64,000 nucleotides of DNA from an uncultured Bacilli bacterium (lineage in GTDB: Bacteria > Bacillota_I > Bacilli_A > RF39 > UBA660). The notes beneath the pieces were generated by a model. The model did no database searches and was not told where the DNA came from. It was given only the letters and a program-made list of their open reading frames with translations. The stretch lies in NCBI GenBank assembly GCA_934177995.1, contig CAKPPW010000002.1:1-64000 (forward strand), in the 5' to 3' direction. Shown here in pieces: positions 1-8,463 of the stretch. The translations under genes and the position numbers were made by a program. Position 1 is the stretch's first letter; each line of letters starts with the position of its first letter.

Positions 1-39
1 TGCACCATTTTTATGATTAACAGTTAAGGAGGAACGAAC

Positions 40-1179
40 ATGGGAAATGGACTAGAAATGGATCAATTAGCGAAAATTAAAGTAATTGGTTTAGGTGGCG
101 GTGGAGGAAACGCCGTTAATAGAATGGTTGAGTCTGGAGTAAAGGGTGTTGAATTTATCGTTGCTAATACAGACTTACAAGTATTAAATAATTCAAAAGC
201 AGATGTTAAGATACAGTTAGGAGCTAATCTTACTGATGGATTAGGAGCAGGAAGTAAACCAGATATTGGTCGTGAAGCTGCCCTTGAAAGCAAAAAAGAA
301 ATAGAAGATGCTTTAACTGGTGCTGATATGATTTTCATCACTTGTGGAATGGGTGGGGGAACTGGTACTGGTAGTGCTCCAGTTGTTGCAGAAATTGCAC
401 AAGGTTTAGGGGCTTTAACTGTAGCTATTGTTACTAAACCATTTACTTTTGAAGGAAAGAAAAGAATGGATAATGCTTTAAGAGGCTTATCTGAACTTGA
501 AAAGCACGTTGATACTTTAATCGTTATACCAAACGATAGATTAAGAGAAATTATCGATAAGACTACACCAATGCTTGAAGCATTTAAAGAAGTAGATAAT
601 GTCTTAAGAAGAGGTGTTCAATCAATCTCAGATTTAATAGCTGTAGTTGGACTAGTTAACCTTGACTTTGCTGATGTTCAATCAGTTATGAAAGATTCTG
701 GTCATGCTATTATTGGTATCGGTATTGGTATGGGTGAAGATAGAGCTATAGAAGCTGCTCAACAAGCTGTATCTAGTCCACTACTAGAAACTAGCATATC
801 AGGAGCAACAGATGCAATTATTAATATAACTGGTGGCGTCAACCTAACTCTATTTGAAGCTGAACAAGCAGCCGAAGTAGTAAGAGCAGCATCAGGAACG
901 GATATTAATACTATCTTTGGTTCTGTTATTAATGAAAACTTATCAGATGAAGTAATTGTTACTGTAATTGCTACTGGATTTGATAAGAAAGCTAGAGAAG
1001 AAACACAAAAACCAGTATTTTCTAATGTTCAACCTACAAGACGTAGTAGAGGAGAAGAGATGGGGTATGGTTCACCACTTCCAAGAATTGATACATCAAC
1101 AGATGATGACGATGATGATGGAGAAGTTTTAGGTAGTGACTATGATTTACCTCCATTCTTAAGAGATAAAAACTTTTAG
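40..1179 (+). CDS. ftsZ: Cell division protein FtsZ
   Basis: Tubulin-like GTPase that polymerises into the cytokinetic Z ring at midcell. The GTP-binding tubulin signature GGGTGTGSAP is at about residues 105-114, and the N-terminal glycine-rich loop GLGGGGGNAVNRM follows the first 16 residues. The protein ends with an acidic linker (a run of six Asp) and a DLPPFLRDK tail, the usual C-terminal peptide that contacts FtsA/SepF. The length of 379 residues is normal. The start at 40 follows AAGGAGG at 27-33; an alternative in-frame ATG lies at 58. The upstream partner, usually ftsA, is outside the window. A terminator follows directly. Confidence 0.97.
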   Translation: MGNGLEMDQLAKIKVIGLGGGGGNAVNRMVESGVKGVEFIVANTDLQVLNNSKADVKIQLGANLTDGLGAGSKPDIGREAALESKKEIEDALTGADMIFITCGMGGGTGTGSAPVVAEIAQGLGALTVAIVTKPFTFEGKKRMDNALRGLSELEKHVDTLIVIPNDRLREIIDKTTPMLEAFKEVDNVLRRGVQSISDLIAVVGLVNLDFADVQSVMKDSGHAIIGIGIGMGEDRAIEAAQQAVSSPLLETSISGATDAIINITGGVNLTLFEAEQAAEVVRAASGTDINTIFGSVINENLSDEVIVTVIATGFDKKAREETQKPVFSNVQPTRRSRGEEMGYGSPLPRIDTSTDDDDDDGEVLGSDYDLPPFLRDKNF

Positions 1180-1184
1180 AAAAG

Positions 1185-1212
1185 ACATATCAAAAAAAGA
1201 TATGTTTTTTTA
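1185..1212 (+). terminator. Intrinsic terminator after ftsZ
   Basis: ACATATC pairs with GATATGT across an A-rich loop, followed by a run of seven or more T. It separates ftsZ from the priA promoter. Confidence 0.75.
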
Positions 1213-1220
1213 AAAAAACA

Positions 1221-1249
1221 TTGACGAACATATTTTCTATATATATAAT
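1221..1249 (+). promoter_or_regulatory. SigA-type promoter of priA
   Basis: TTGACG (1221-1226) and TATAAT (1244-1249) are separated by exactly 17 bp. The predicted start site is about 15 nt before the AGGGAGA ribosome site of priA. Confidence 0.8.
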
Positions 1250-1272
1250 AAGAAAGTGAAGGGAGAAAAGAT

Positions 1273-3432
1273 ATGGTAGCACTTGTTCTAGTAGAAGTTA
1301 TGAGTAGGACTGTTGATAAGACATTTTCCTATAATATACCTAAAGAGTTAATAGATGATGTAGCCGTTGGTAAACGAGTAGTCGTTCCTTTTGGAAGAAA
1401 ACAAGTAGAAGGATTTGTCTTAGAAATAGTTGATGATATTGATAGTGATTATGAATTAAAAGATATAATTAGTGTAAATAATGATATAGTTTTAACTGAA
1501 GAGATGTTAAGTCTTGGTAGAGCAGTGAGTTATAGTACTTTAGCTCCTTTGATAAGTTGCTATCAGGCAATGCTTCCTAAAGCTTTAAAGGTTAAACAGA
1601 AAAAAGAAATAACTAAGAAGTATGAGGCTTATTATAAAGTTATTGATACTAGTTGTAAGCTAAGTGATAAGCAGTTAGAAATAGTTAATTTTATTAATGA
1701 TAAAGTAGTAAGTGAAAAAGAACTAGTAGATATAAAAAAGATAAGTAAAGCAAGACTTAATCTTTTAGTAGAGAAGAAAGTTTTAGCTAAAGAGTTAAGA
1801 GAAAGTTACCGATTAGAACATAATGATATAAGGGAAGAAAAGAATAAGTTAACACCATTACAAGAAAAAGCAGTTAAAGAAATTATTGATAGTAGTGATA
1901 CTGTTTATTTACTACATGGAGTAACTGGTAGTGGTAAGACCGAAGTTTATATGACTTTAATTGAAGAAGGTATAAAAAGAGGCAAGCAAAGTATTGTTTT
2001 AGTACCTGAGATATCCTTAACACCTCAGACTTTAGCTCGTTTTGAGAGAAGATTTGGTAAAAAAGTAGCTGTTTTTCATAGTGCCTTATCAGAAGGGGAA
2101 AAGTATGATGAATATAGAAGAGTGGCAAGAGGAGAGGTTAATGTAATAGTAGGGACTAGAAGTGCTATTTTTGCCCCCTTAAAAGATATTTCCTATATCA
2201 TTATGGATGAAGAACATAGTGACTCTTATAAACAGGAGAATAGTCCTCGATATGATACTAAGATGGTTGCTTTAGAAAGATGTAAATATCATAAAGCTAA
2301 GTTAATACTTGGTAGTGCTACTCCTACACTAGAAAGCTATGCTAGGGCTTTAAAAGGTGTCTATCACTTAGTAAACCTTAAGGAAAGAGTAGGAGGTAGG
2401 AGTCTACCTAAAGTGGAGTTTGTTGATATGAATAAAGCTCTAGCTAAGGCAAAAGGGCACTTTTCTCTAGAATTAATTAAAAGAATAGAAGAAACTTTAA
2501 GAAGAGGGGAACAAGTGATTCTTTTACTAAATAGAAGAGGTTATTCTTCCGTTTTGTCTTGTAAGAATTGTGGGTATGTTATGAAGTGTCCTAACTGTGA
2601 TATATCTTTAACCTATCATAAGACTAATAATATGTTAAGATGTCACTATTGTGGCTATGCTACTAATTATTCGAAAGTTTGCCCTAAATGTAAGGAAGAA
2701 GCACTAAGAGATTTGGGAGTTGGAACTGAAAAAATAGAAGAAGAGGTTAAATCACTCTTTGGCAATAGTAAGGTTTTACGAATGGATGTTGATACTACTA
2801 GTAAGAAGAATGCTCATCAAAAAATAATAGAAAGCTTTGGTAAGGGAGAAGCTAATATCTTAATTGGGACACAGATGGTTGCTAAAGGACTTGACTTTCC
2901 TAATGTCACTCTAGTAGGTGTACTTAATACTGATACATCACTTATGATACCAGACTTTAGGAGTAGTGAAGCTACTTTTGATTTATTAAGCCAAGTAGCA
3001 GGAAGAAGTGGTAGAGCTAAAGAGGGACTGGTGGTTTTTCAAACTTATAATAAGGATCACTATGCTATAAGTTGTGCTAGTAACCATGACTATTTAACTT
3101 TCTATAAAGAAGAAATGGCAATTAGAAAAATGATGAAATATCCCCCATATTATTACTTGGTATTAGTTAAGATTAGTGGTAAAGATGAAAATAGTTGTCT
3201 AAAAGAAGCGGTAAGATGTGAAAAAGTCTTAAAGAAATATTTAGATAAGACTATTCTCTTAGGACCTACTAAAGCAATAATTTTTAAAAGGATGAATATT
3301 TATACTTACCAAATAATTTTGAAATATCAGTATCAAGATAACTTATATGAAATACTTGATAAGCTTCTAAATTACTATGCAACTAAGAAGATAGTAGAAG
3401 TATCAGTTACTTTTAACCCAGTTCACTTATAG
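1273..3432 (+). CDS. priA: Primosomal protein N' (replication restart helicase PriA)
   Basis: Superfamily 2 DNA helicase that reloads the replisome at stalled forks. The N-terminal 3'-DNA-binding domain covers about the first 100 residues. Walker A GVTGSGKT is at about 216-223 and the DEEH Walker B box at about 312. A zinc-binding insert with eight cysteines as CxxC pairs lies at about 430-473, and the conserved helicase stretch with GTQMVAKGLDF and QVAGRSGR follows. The length of 719 residues is somewhat shorter than the Bacillus enzyme but all motifs are present. It starts at ATG 1273 after GGGAGA and has its own promoter. Confidence 0.95.
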   Translation: MVALVLVEVMSRTVDKTFSYNIPKELIDDVAVGKRVVVPFGRKQVEGFVLEIVDDIDSDYELKDIISVNNDIVLTEEMLSLGRAVSYSTLAPLISCYQAMLPKALKVKQKKEITKKYEAYYKVIDTSCKLSDKQLEIVNFINDKVVSEKELVDIKKISKARLNLLVEKKVLAKELRESYRLEHNDIREEKNKLTPLQEKAVKEIIDSSDTVYLLHGVTGSGKTEVYMTLIEEGIKRGKQSIVLVPEISLTPQTLARFERRFGKKVAVFHSALSEGEKYDEYRRVARGEVNVIVGTRSAIFAPLKDISYIIMDEEHSDSYKQENSPRYDTKMVALERCKYHKAKLILGSATPTLESYARALKGVYHLVNLKERVGGRSLPKVEFVDMNKALAKAKGHFSLELIKRIEETLRRGEQVILLLNRRGYSSVLSCKNCGYVMKCPNCDISLTYHKTNNMLRCHYCGYATNYSKVCPKCKEEALRDLGVGTEKIEEEVKSLFGNSKVLRMDVDTTSKKNAHQKIIESFGKGEANILIGTQMVAKGLDFPNVTLVGVLNTDTSLMIPDFRSSEATFDLLSQVAGRSGRAKEGLVVFQTYNKDHYAISCASNHDYLTFYKEEMAIRKMMKYPPYYYLVLVKISGKDENSCLKEAVRCEKVLKKYLDKTILLGPTKAIIFKRMNIYTYQIILKYQYQDNLYEILDKLLNYYATKKIVEVSVTFNPVHL

Positions 3433-3474
3433 TATTTTTAGACAATTTTAAACATATTATTTAGTGGTGATAAA

Positions 3475-4182
3475 ATGTTATTTCAACTATTTAATAGTTT
3501 AAGAGGTTTCTTTACTTTTACAGCAAGTTATTCTAATCAAGTCTTTAAAGAACCCTTATCAAAAGAAGAGGAAGAGGAAAAAATTAAGAAGATGCAAGAA
3601 GGAGATATAACGGCTAGAAATGACTTGATTGAACATAATCTAAGATTAGTCGCTCATATTGTTAAGAAGTTTGATTATAAAAATGTTGATCAAGATGACT
3701 TAATTAGTATTGGTACAATTGGTCTTATAAAAGGAGTCGATAGTTTCCTTACTAGTAAAGGAAATAGACTAACTACTTATTGTGCAAAATGTATTCAAAA
3801 TGAGATTCTTATGTACTTTAGAGCTAATAATAAAAATAATAAAAATATTTCTCTTAATGAACCAGTTGGCTTTGATAAAGAAGGTAATGAAATATCGATA
3901 CTTGATATTTTAAAAGCTCCAAAGCCTGACTTTGTAGAAGAAATAAGTAAAAAAGATAACGTCTTACTATTAAACGATTATTTAGAAGTATTAACAGATA
4001 GAGAAAAAGATATTATTGAAAAAAGATATGGTTTATATGGAACAGTACCATTAACCCAAAAGAAAATAGCTAGTAATATGAAAATATCAAGAAGCTATGT
4101 ATCAAGAATTGAAAAAAGAGCTTTAACTAAAATACTTAGGGAGTTTATTAAAAATAATCATTATGAAGAATTAGATAAATAA
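3475..4182 (+). CDS. sigK: SigK-like RNA polymerase sporulation sigma factor
   Basis: A 235-residue sigma-70 factor closest in my recall to SigK, the late mother-cell sporulation sigma. The hydrophobic N-terminal stretch resembles the pro-sequence that is removed on activation. Region 2 contains IEHNLRLVAHIVKKF, DLISIGTIGLIKGVDSF and TYCAKCIQNEIL, and the region 4 helix-turn-helix SRSYVSRIEKRAL lies near the C terminus. There is no skin-element interruption. It starts at ATG 3475 after a GTGGTG ribosome site. It suggests, but does not prove, that the host can sporulate. SigE or SigG is the main alternative; the N-terminus and MYFRANNKNNKN region favour SigK. Confidence 0.78.
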   Translation: MLFQLFNSLRGFFTFTASYSNQVFKEPLSKEEEEEKIKKMQEGDITARNDLIEHNLRLVAHIVKKFDYKNVDQDDLISIGTIGLIKGVDSFLTSKGNRLTTYCAKCIQNEILMYFRANNKNNKNISLNEPVGFDKEGNEISILDILKAPKPDFVEEISKKDNVLLLNDYLEVLTDREKDIIEKRYGLYGTVPLTQKKIASNMKISRSYVSRIEKRALTKILREFIKNNHYEELDK

Positions 4183-4236
4183 TTTTCTTTTTCTTTTTTT
4201 AGTGTTATACTAATATTAAATTTCAGGAGGACATAT

Positions 4237-5385
4237 ATGAGTATTAAAGAATATTTATTAAACTTAAAGGAAAAATTGGGGCTTTTTAAAAAAGAAGAAG
4301 GACAAAGTGCTGAAAAGATATTATCTGATAGTTTAACGGAAGAAGAAAAACAAAGAGCAGATGAAGTATCAAATAAAAGCTGTGCATTAGAGGAATTACC
4401 TCGAAAAAAGATTGATGACTTTTTAAGCTGGTATGCTACTGTCTTGCCTAGTTGGAATGAAAAAATTAAAGTAGAAGAAGAAGTTAAGTCTATGATGAAT
4501 TTTATTGAAAAGGTGGCTGTTTGGTATGAACTTAGATATCCAAATTTTACTATATTTGGTAATACTGAAGGCCTCATAAATGATTGGGCAAATTTAGCCA
4601 TGTTTGAAGAAAATCCTTACATTAATGACTTATTAGGAGAAGATTCTGTCGTAAACGATTTAGATTGGAGTGAATTTTATAATACTAAATCATTTATTAA
4701 TAATTTATGTTTTAAAGGAAGAGAATATTTTGCAAGACCTAACTATGGAAAATATATTTTAATTAATGGCTACCATCTTGAACTTAGCAAAACTGGTAGA
4801 GTACTTTCCTTTGATGGTTTAGATCACTATAAACTAAAAAAGAATGAAGTAAATGGTAAAGATGTTAAAGAAGTAGTTTCAATGCTAAAAGAAAAAGAAA
4901 TTATTTCACCTACTGGTAATGAAATTGATAAAGAAATTCAAATATATGAAGGCAAAAAAGAAAGAAAGAGTAAAATGCTTGATGCTATAATGTATAGAAT
5001 AATTGAAAGAGGGGATACCTATTCAATAGGAGCTAGGCGAGGATTACTTTTTGCTAAAGAATTTAAATTAGACTTACTAATTCCTATAACATATGAAATT
5101 GTCTTAGGCAATGATCGATATATTGATGTTTTCTTAAGAGCAGCTAATAGGAATAGTGAGTTAGAAGAATCAATTAGGTGTTTACTAGCTTTATTTAAAC
5201 CAGAATATAATGAAAAAGATGTAGATGAGATGTTAAAGACGAAAGAAGAAAAAAGGCAAGAAAAACAACTTCAGCAAAGACTAGTAAATATTTTGGCAAC
5301 AAAAGCAGACAATGATAAAGATAAGGAAGATATAAAAGTATTAAGAATTCAAAGAAAATTAAATAAATGTAGAAACAGTCGTTAA
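4237..5385 (+). CDS. Hypothetical cytoplasmic protein
   Basis: I do not recognise this 382-residue protein. It has no signal peptide or membrane segment. A charged, lysine- and glutamate-rich N-terminal 60 residues is followed by a region rich in aromatic residues (about 65-200, with IDDFLSWYATVLPSWNEK) and a highly charged helical C terminus rich in Lys, Glu and Gln. The start at 4237 is supported by CAGGAGG ten bases upstream. It sits as a single gene between the SigK-like gene and a terminator. Its codon use resembles that of the neighbours, so it is probably a resident gene. Confidence 0.8.
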   Translation: MSIKEYLLNLKEKLGLFKKEEGQSAEKILSDSLTEEEKQRADEVSNKSCALEELPRKKIDDFLSWYATVLPSWNEKIKVEEEVKSMMNFIEKVAVWYELRYPNFTIFGNTEGLINDWANLAMFEENPYINDLLGEDSVVNDLDWSEFYNTKSFINNLCFKGREYFARPNYGKYILINGYHLELSKTGRVLSFDGLDHYKLKKNEVNGKDVKEVVSMLKEKEIISPTGNEIDKEIQIYEGKKERKSKMLDAIMYRIIERGDTYSIGARRGLLFAKEFKLDLLIPITYEIVLGNDRYIDVFLRAANRNSELEESIRCLLALFKPEYNEKDVDEMLKTKEEKRQEKQLQQRLVNILATKADNDKDKEDIKVLRIQRKLNKCRNSR

Positions 5386-5413
5386 ATTGCTTACCTAGTT
5401 AGGCAATTTTTTT
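5384..5413 (+). terminator. Intrinsic terminator
   Basis: AAATTG pairs with CAATTT, and an inner CCTA pairs with TAGG, followed by seven T. It overlaps the last bases of the preceding stop codon. Confidence 0.75.
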
Positions 5414-5463
5414 CTTGGTTTAAAACCTAAGTTCTTGTGGTATAATAACTAATGAAGTTTATG

Positions 5464-5492
5464 TTTAAAAAAAATAATTGCTATGTTATAAT
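5464..5492 (+). promoter_or_regulatory. Probable promoter of the deacetylase operon
   Basis: TTTAAA (5464-5469) and an extended -10 TGTTATAAT with TATAAT at 5487-5492 are separated by 17 bp. The predicted start is about 15 nt before the deacetylase start codon. A second extended -10 (TGGTATAAT, TATAAT at 5441-5446) lies upstream. Confidence 0.55.
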
Positions 5493-5514
5493 ATAGTAAC
5501 TGAAAAGAGGCACT

Positions 5515-6912
5515 ATGGAAAAAGTAGATAAATTAAATAAACGAAAAATTGGTCTTGTTTTTCTTATCATGTTAGTAGTTATATTGCTTATCTTTTTTTT
5601 ATTGATTCCAAGAATCAGCTTGAAAGGTAAAACAACTATTATGTTAAATATTAATAGTGAGTATAAAGAACCAGGATATCATGCTAGTTATTTATTTGAC
5701 GACTTAACTGATAAAGTAAAAGTATCAGGAAAGGTTAATAACAAGAAAGATGGAGTATATTATCTAACTTATAAAGTAAAAGGACCATTTATTACGGTTA
5801 GTACTAAAAGAAAAGTAGAAGTTAAAGATATAGAAGGACCTGTTATTACCTTAGAAGGTGGTAATGATACTTATATCTGTCCTAATAGTAAATATAAAGA
5901 ATTGGGATATAAAGCTAGTGATAATATAGATGGAGATTTAACTAAGAAAGTGAAGATAACTGAAAAAGAAAATGAAGTTATTTATGAAGTAGAAGATAAA
6001 GCTCATAATAAGACTAGTGTTACTAGAAAGATTCAAGTAGGAGATAAGAGAAAACCTACAATAGAGTTAACTGGTGGTGATATAGTCTTTTCCTATATAG
6101 GAGAAACTTATGTAGAACCAGGCTATAAAGCTACTGATAATTGCGATGGTGATATAACAGGTATGGTTATAACTAGTGGTAGTGTTGATATTAATAATAG
6201 TAATGATCAAGTACTAACTTATACAGTAGAAGATAAAGCTCATAATAAGACTGAAGCTAAAAGAACTATAAAAATGGTAAGAAGAGATAGTCCTGGTACT
6301 ATTTACTTAACCTTTGATGATGGACCTAATTATGGAACTACTAATGTTATTCTAGATATCTTAAAAGAAGAAAATGTAAAAGCTACTTTCTTTGTGACGG
6401 GTAAAGGACCAGATGAATTAATTAAAAGAGAATACGATGAAGGACATACTGTTGCTTTGCATACCTTCTCTCATAATTATCAAACCGTCTATCAATCAGT
6501 AGATGCTTATTTTAATGACTTAACTAAAGTTCATGATAGAGTAGCATCCATTACTGGTTATGATAGTAGAATTATTAGATTCCCAGGAGGTAGTAGTAAT
6601 ACTGTTAGTAGACACTATCAAGAAGGAATAATGACTACCTTAACTAAAGAAGTTATAGAAAAAGGCTATTACTATTATGACTGGAATATATCTAGTGGTG
6701 ATGCTGGTGAATATAAAGATTCAAGAAGTATCATAAATCAAGTTACTAGAAACTTATCAAAAGAGAGAACTAATATGGTATTAATGCATGATATAAAACC
6801 ATATACAAGAGATGCTTTAAGAGAAATTATTAAATATGGTAAAGAAAATGGTTACCACTTTGATAAGATAACACCAGGAACTAAAATGATAAGACAAAAA
6901 GTTAATAATTAG
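5515..6912 (+). CDS. Membrane-anchored polysaccharide deacetylase with Ig-like repeats
   Basis: Predicted extracellular NodB-family deacetylase, acting most likely on N-acetylglucosamine of peptidoglycan (PgdA-like). A single N-terminal membrane segment (about residues 13-34) anchors it. About three DUF5011-type Ig-like repeats follow (about 38-255), recognisable by repeats such as YVEPGYKATDNCDGDIT. The catalytic domain starts near 262. Motif 1 TFDDGPN carries the catalytic and metal Asp, HTFSHNY supplies the metal His pair, RFPGGSSNT is motif 3, DWNISSGDA motif 4 and LMHD motif 5. All NodB catalytic residues appear intact. The start at 5515 follows AAGAGG. It is co-directional with yqeG, 10 bases downstream. 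Confidence 0.9.
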   Translation: MEKVDKLNKRKIGLVFLIMLVVILLIFFLLIPRISLKGKTTIMLNINSEYKEPGYHASYLFDDLTDKVKVSGKVNNKKDGVYYLTYKVKGPFITVSTKRKVEVKDIEGPVITLEGGNDTYICPNSKYKELGYKASDNIDGDLTKKVKITEKENEVIYEVEDKAHNKTSVTRKIQVGDKRKPTIELTGGDIVFSYIGETYVEPGYKATDNCDGDITGMVITSGSVDINNSNDQVLTYTVEDKAHNKTEAKRTIKMVRRDSPGTIYLTFDDGPNYGTTNVILDILKEENVKATFFVTGKGPDELIKREYDEGHTVALHTFSHNYQTVYQSVDAYFNDLTKVHDRVASITGYDSRIIRFPGGSSNTVSRHYQEGIMTTLTKEVIEKGYYYYDWNISSGDAGEYKDSRSIINQVTRNLSKERTNMVLMHDIKPYTRDALREIIKYGKENGYHFDKITPGTKMIRQKVNN

Positions 6913-6922
6913 AGGAGATGCG

Positions 6923-7447
6923 ATGAAAGAGTATTATAAACCTAATATTTATATAAAAGATATTTATCAAATACCTATTGCTAAACTAAAAAAAGACGGA
7001 ATAAAAGCTTTAGTCTTTGATCTTGATAATACTATTGCTATGACAAGTGAAAAATGTCCAAATGATAAAGTAGTTAAATACTTTAAGAACTTAAAAAAAG
7101 ACTTTACCTTATTTATTCTTTCTAATAGTCCTAGAAAAAGAGTTAAACCATTTGGTGATAAATTAGAAGTTAAATATTATCATTTATCCTTAAAACCAAG
7201 TACTAGAAATATGAGAAGACTTCTTAGAGAAAATAGTCTAGCTAAGGAAGATATAGTCTTAATAGGTGATCAATATATGACTGATATGTTATTAGCTAAA
7301 AAATTAAAGATAAAAACAATACTAGTAGATCCAATATCTAATAAAGAATTTAAAATAACTAGTATTAATAGATTTCTAGAGATAAGAATACTAAAAAAAC
7401 TAGCTGAAGATAAAATATTAGAGAAAGGAAAATATTATCATGAATGA
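6923..7447 (+). CDS. yqeG: YqeG family HAD phosphatase
   Basis: A HAD-superfamily class IIIA phosphatase of unknown physiological substrate. Motif I is FDLDNTIAM near residue 32, motif II LSNS near 67, and motif III IGDQYMTDM near 112. A length of 174 residues is normal. The gene overlaps yqeH by 8 bp, and the yqeG-yqeH pair is conserved in Bacillota, pointing to a shared role around ribosome biogenesis. It starts at ATG 6923 after GAGGAGATG. Confidence 0.9.
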   Translation: MKEYYKPNIYIKDIYQIPIAKLKKDGIKALVFDLDNTIAMTSEKCPNDKVVKYFKNLKKDFTLFILSNSPRKRVKPFGDKLEVKYYHLSLKPSTRNMRRLLRENSLAKEDIVLIGDQYMTDMLLAKKLKIKTILVDPISNKEFKITSINRFLEIRILKKLAEDKILEKGKYYHE

Positions 7448-8447
7448 AGAAAAAAAATGTAAAGGTTGTGGTATTAAACTGCAAGATGAAAATGTTTTAC
7501 AAGAAGGGTATACTGTTAGTCTAGAACAAGATTATTGCCAAAGATGTTTTAGAATTAAAAACTATGGTGATTATCAAGTAGTTACTAAGAGTAATGATGA
7601 ATATATAGATATATTAAAAAAAGTAGGAGAGACTAAAGATTTAGTCTTATATATAGCAGATTTGCTAAACTTAGAAGAAGACTTTAAAGAGATTAGAAAG
7701 TATATTCCTAATAAAATGATATTAGTCTTAAATAAGAAAGATGTTTTACCAAAATCAGTTAAAGAAGAAAAGATTCTTGCCTACTTTAATAATATGGATA
7801 CACCATTTGAAAAAGTTGTAGTTATTAGTGTAGAAAAGAATCAAAATATTGATTACTTATTAAAACAGATTAAACTATATCAAACTAGTAAAGATGTTTA
7901 TGTAGTAGGACATACTAATGCTGGAAAGAGTACATTAATTAATAAACTTATTTCTAATTATTCAGATAATAATGAAGAGTTAACTATCTCACCACTTCCT
8001 GCTACTACTTTAAGTACTGTAAGAATAGAACTTAATGACTATTTAACATTAATAGATACACCAGGATTAGTCGATAGTGGTAGTATAGTTAATGTAGTAG
8101 ATAAGAATACCTTAAAGAAAATAAGTCCTAGAAAAGAGATTAAACCTAAGACTTATCAAGTTAGAAAAGGACAAAGTATATTAGTAGATGACTTGTTAAG
8201 AATAGATTATACAAGTGGTGAGAAAAATAGTTTTACTTTCTATATGTCTAATGATTTAAAGATAAGAAAGATAGCAAGTAAGAGAATGGATTTAAAAGAA
8301 GAGATGGGTAAGACTACTCATCAGATGAAGTTTGATGAAGATTTATGTATTAATGGCTTAGGTTTTATTAAAATGGTTAATCAAGGAACAGTTGATATTT
8401 ATACTTATCCAAATGTTACAAGTTATACAAGAAAAAATTTAATATAG
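7440..8447 (+). CDS. yqeH: Ribosome biogenesis GTPase YqeH
   Basis: Circularly permuted GTPase that assists 30S subunit assembly. An N-terminal zinc finger (CKGCG and CQRC) is followed by the permuted motif order: G4 as NKKD near residue 99, then G1 GHTNAGKST near 158, then G3 DTPG. The C-terminal domain carries the family's putative RNA-binding region. It is shorter than Bacillus YqeH by about 30 residues but complete in motifs. The start at 7440 lies within the last codons of yqeG and is preceded by GAGAAAGGAAA. Confidence 0.93.
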   Translation: MNEEKKCKGCGIKLQDENVLQEGYTVSLEQDYCQRCFRIKNYGDYQVVTKSNDEYIDILKKVGETKDLVLYIADLLNLEEDFKEIRKYIPNKMILVLNKKDVLPKSVKEEKILAYFNNMDTPFEKVVVISVEKNQNIDYLLKQIKLYQTSKDVYVVGHTNAGKSTLINKLISNYSDNNEELTISPLPATTLSTVRIELNDYLTLIDTPGLVDSGSIVNVVDKNTLKKISPRKEIKPKTYQVRKGQSILVDDLLRIDYTSGEKNSFTFYMSNDLKIRKIASKRMDLKEEMGKTTHQMKFDEDLCINGLGFIKMVNQGTVDIYTYPNVTSYTRKNLI

Positions 8448-8463
8448 AAGTGGAGGGATAATA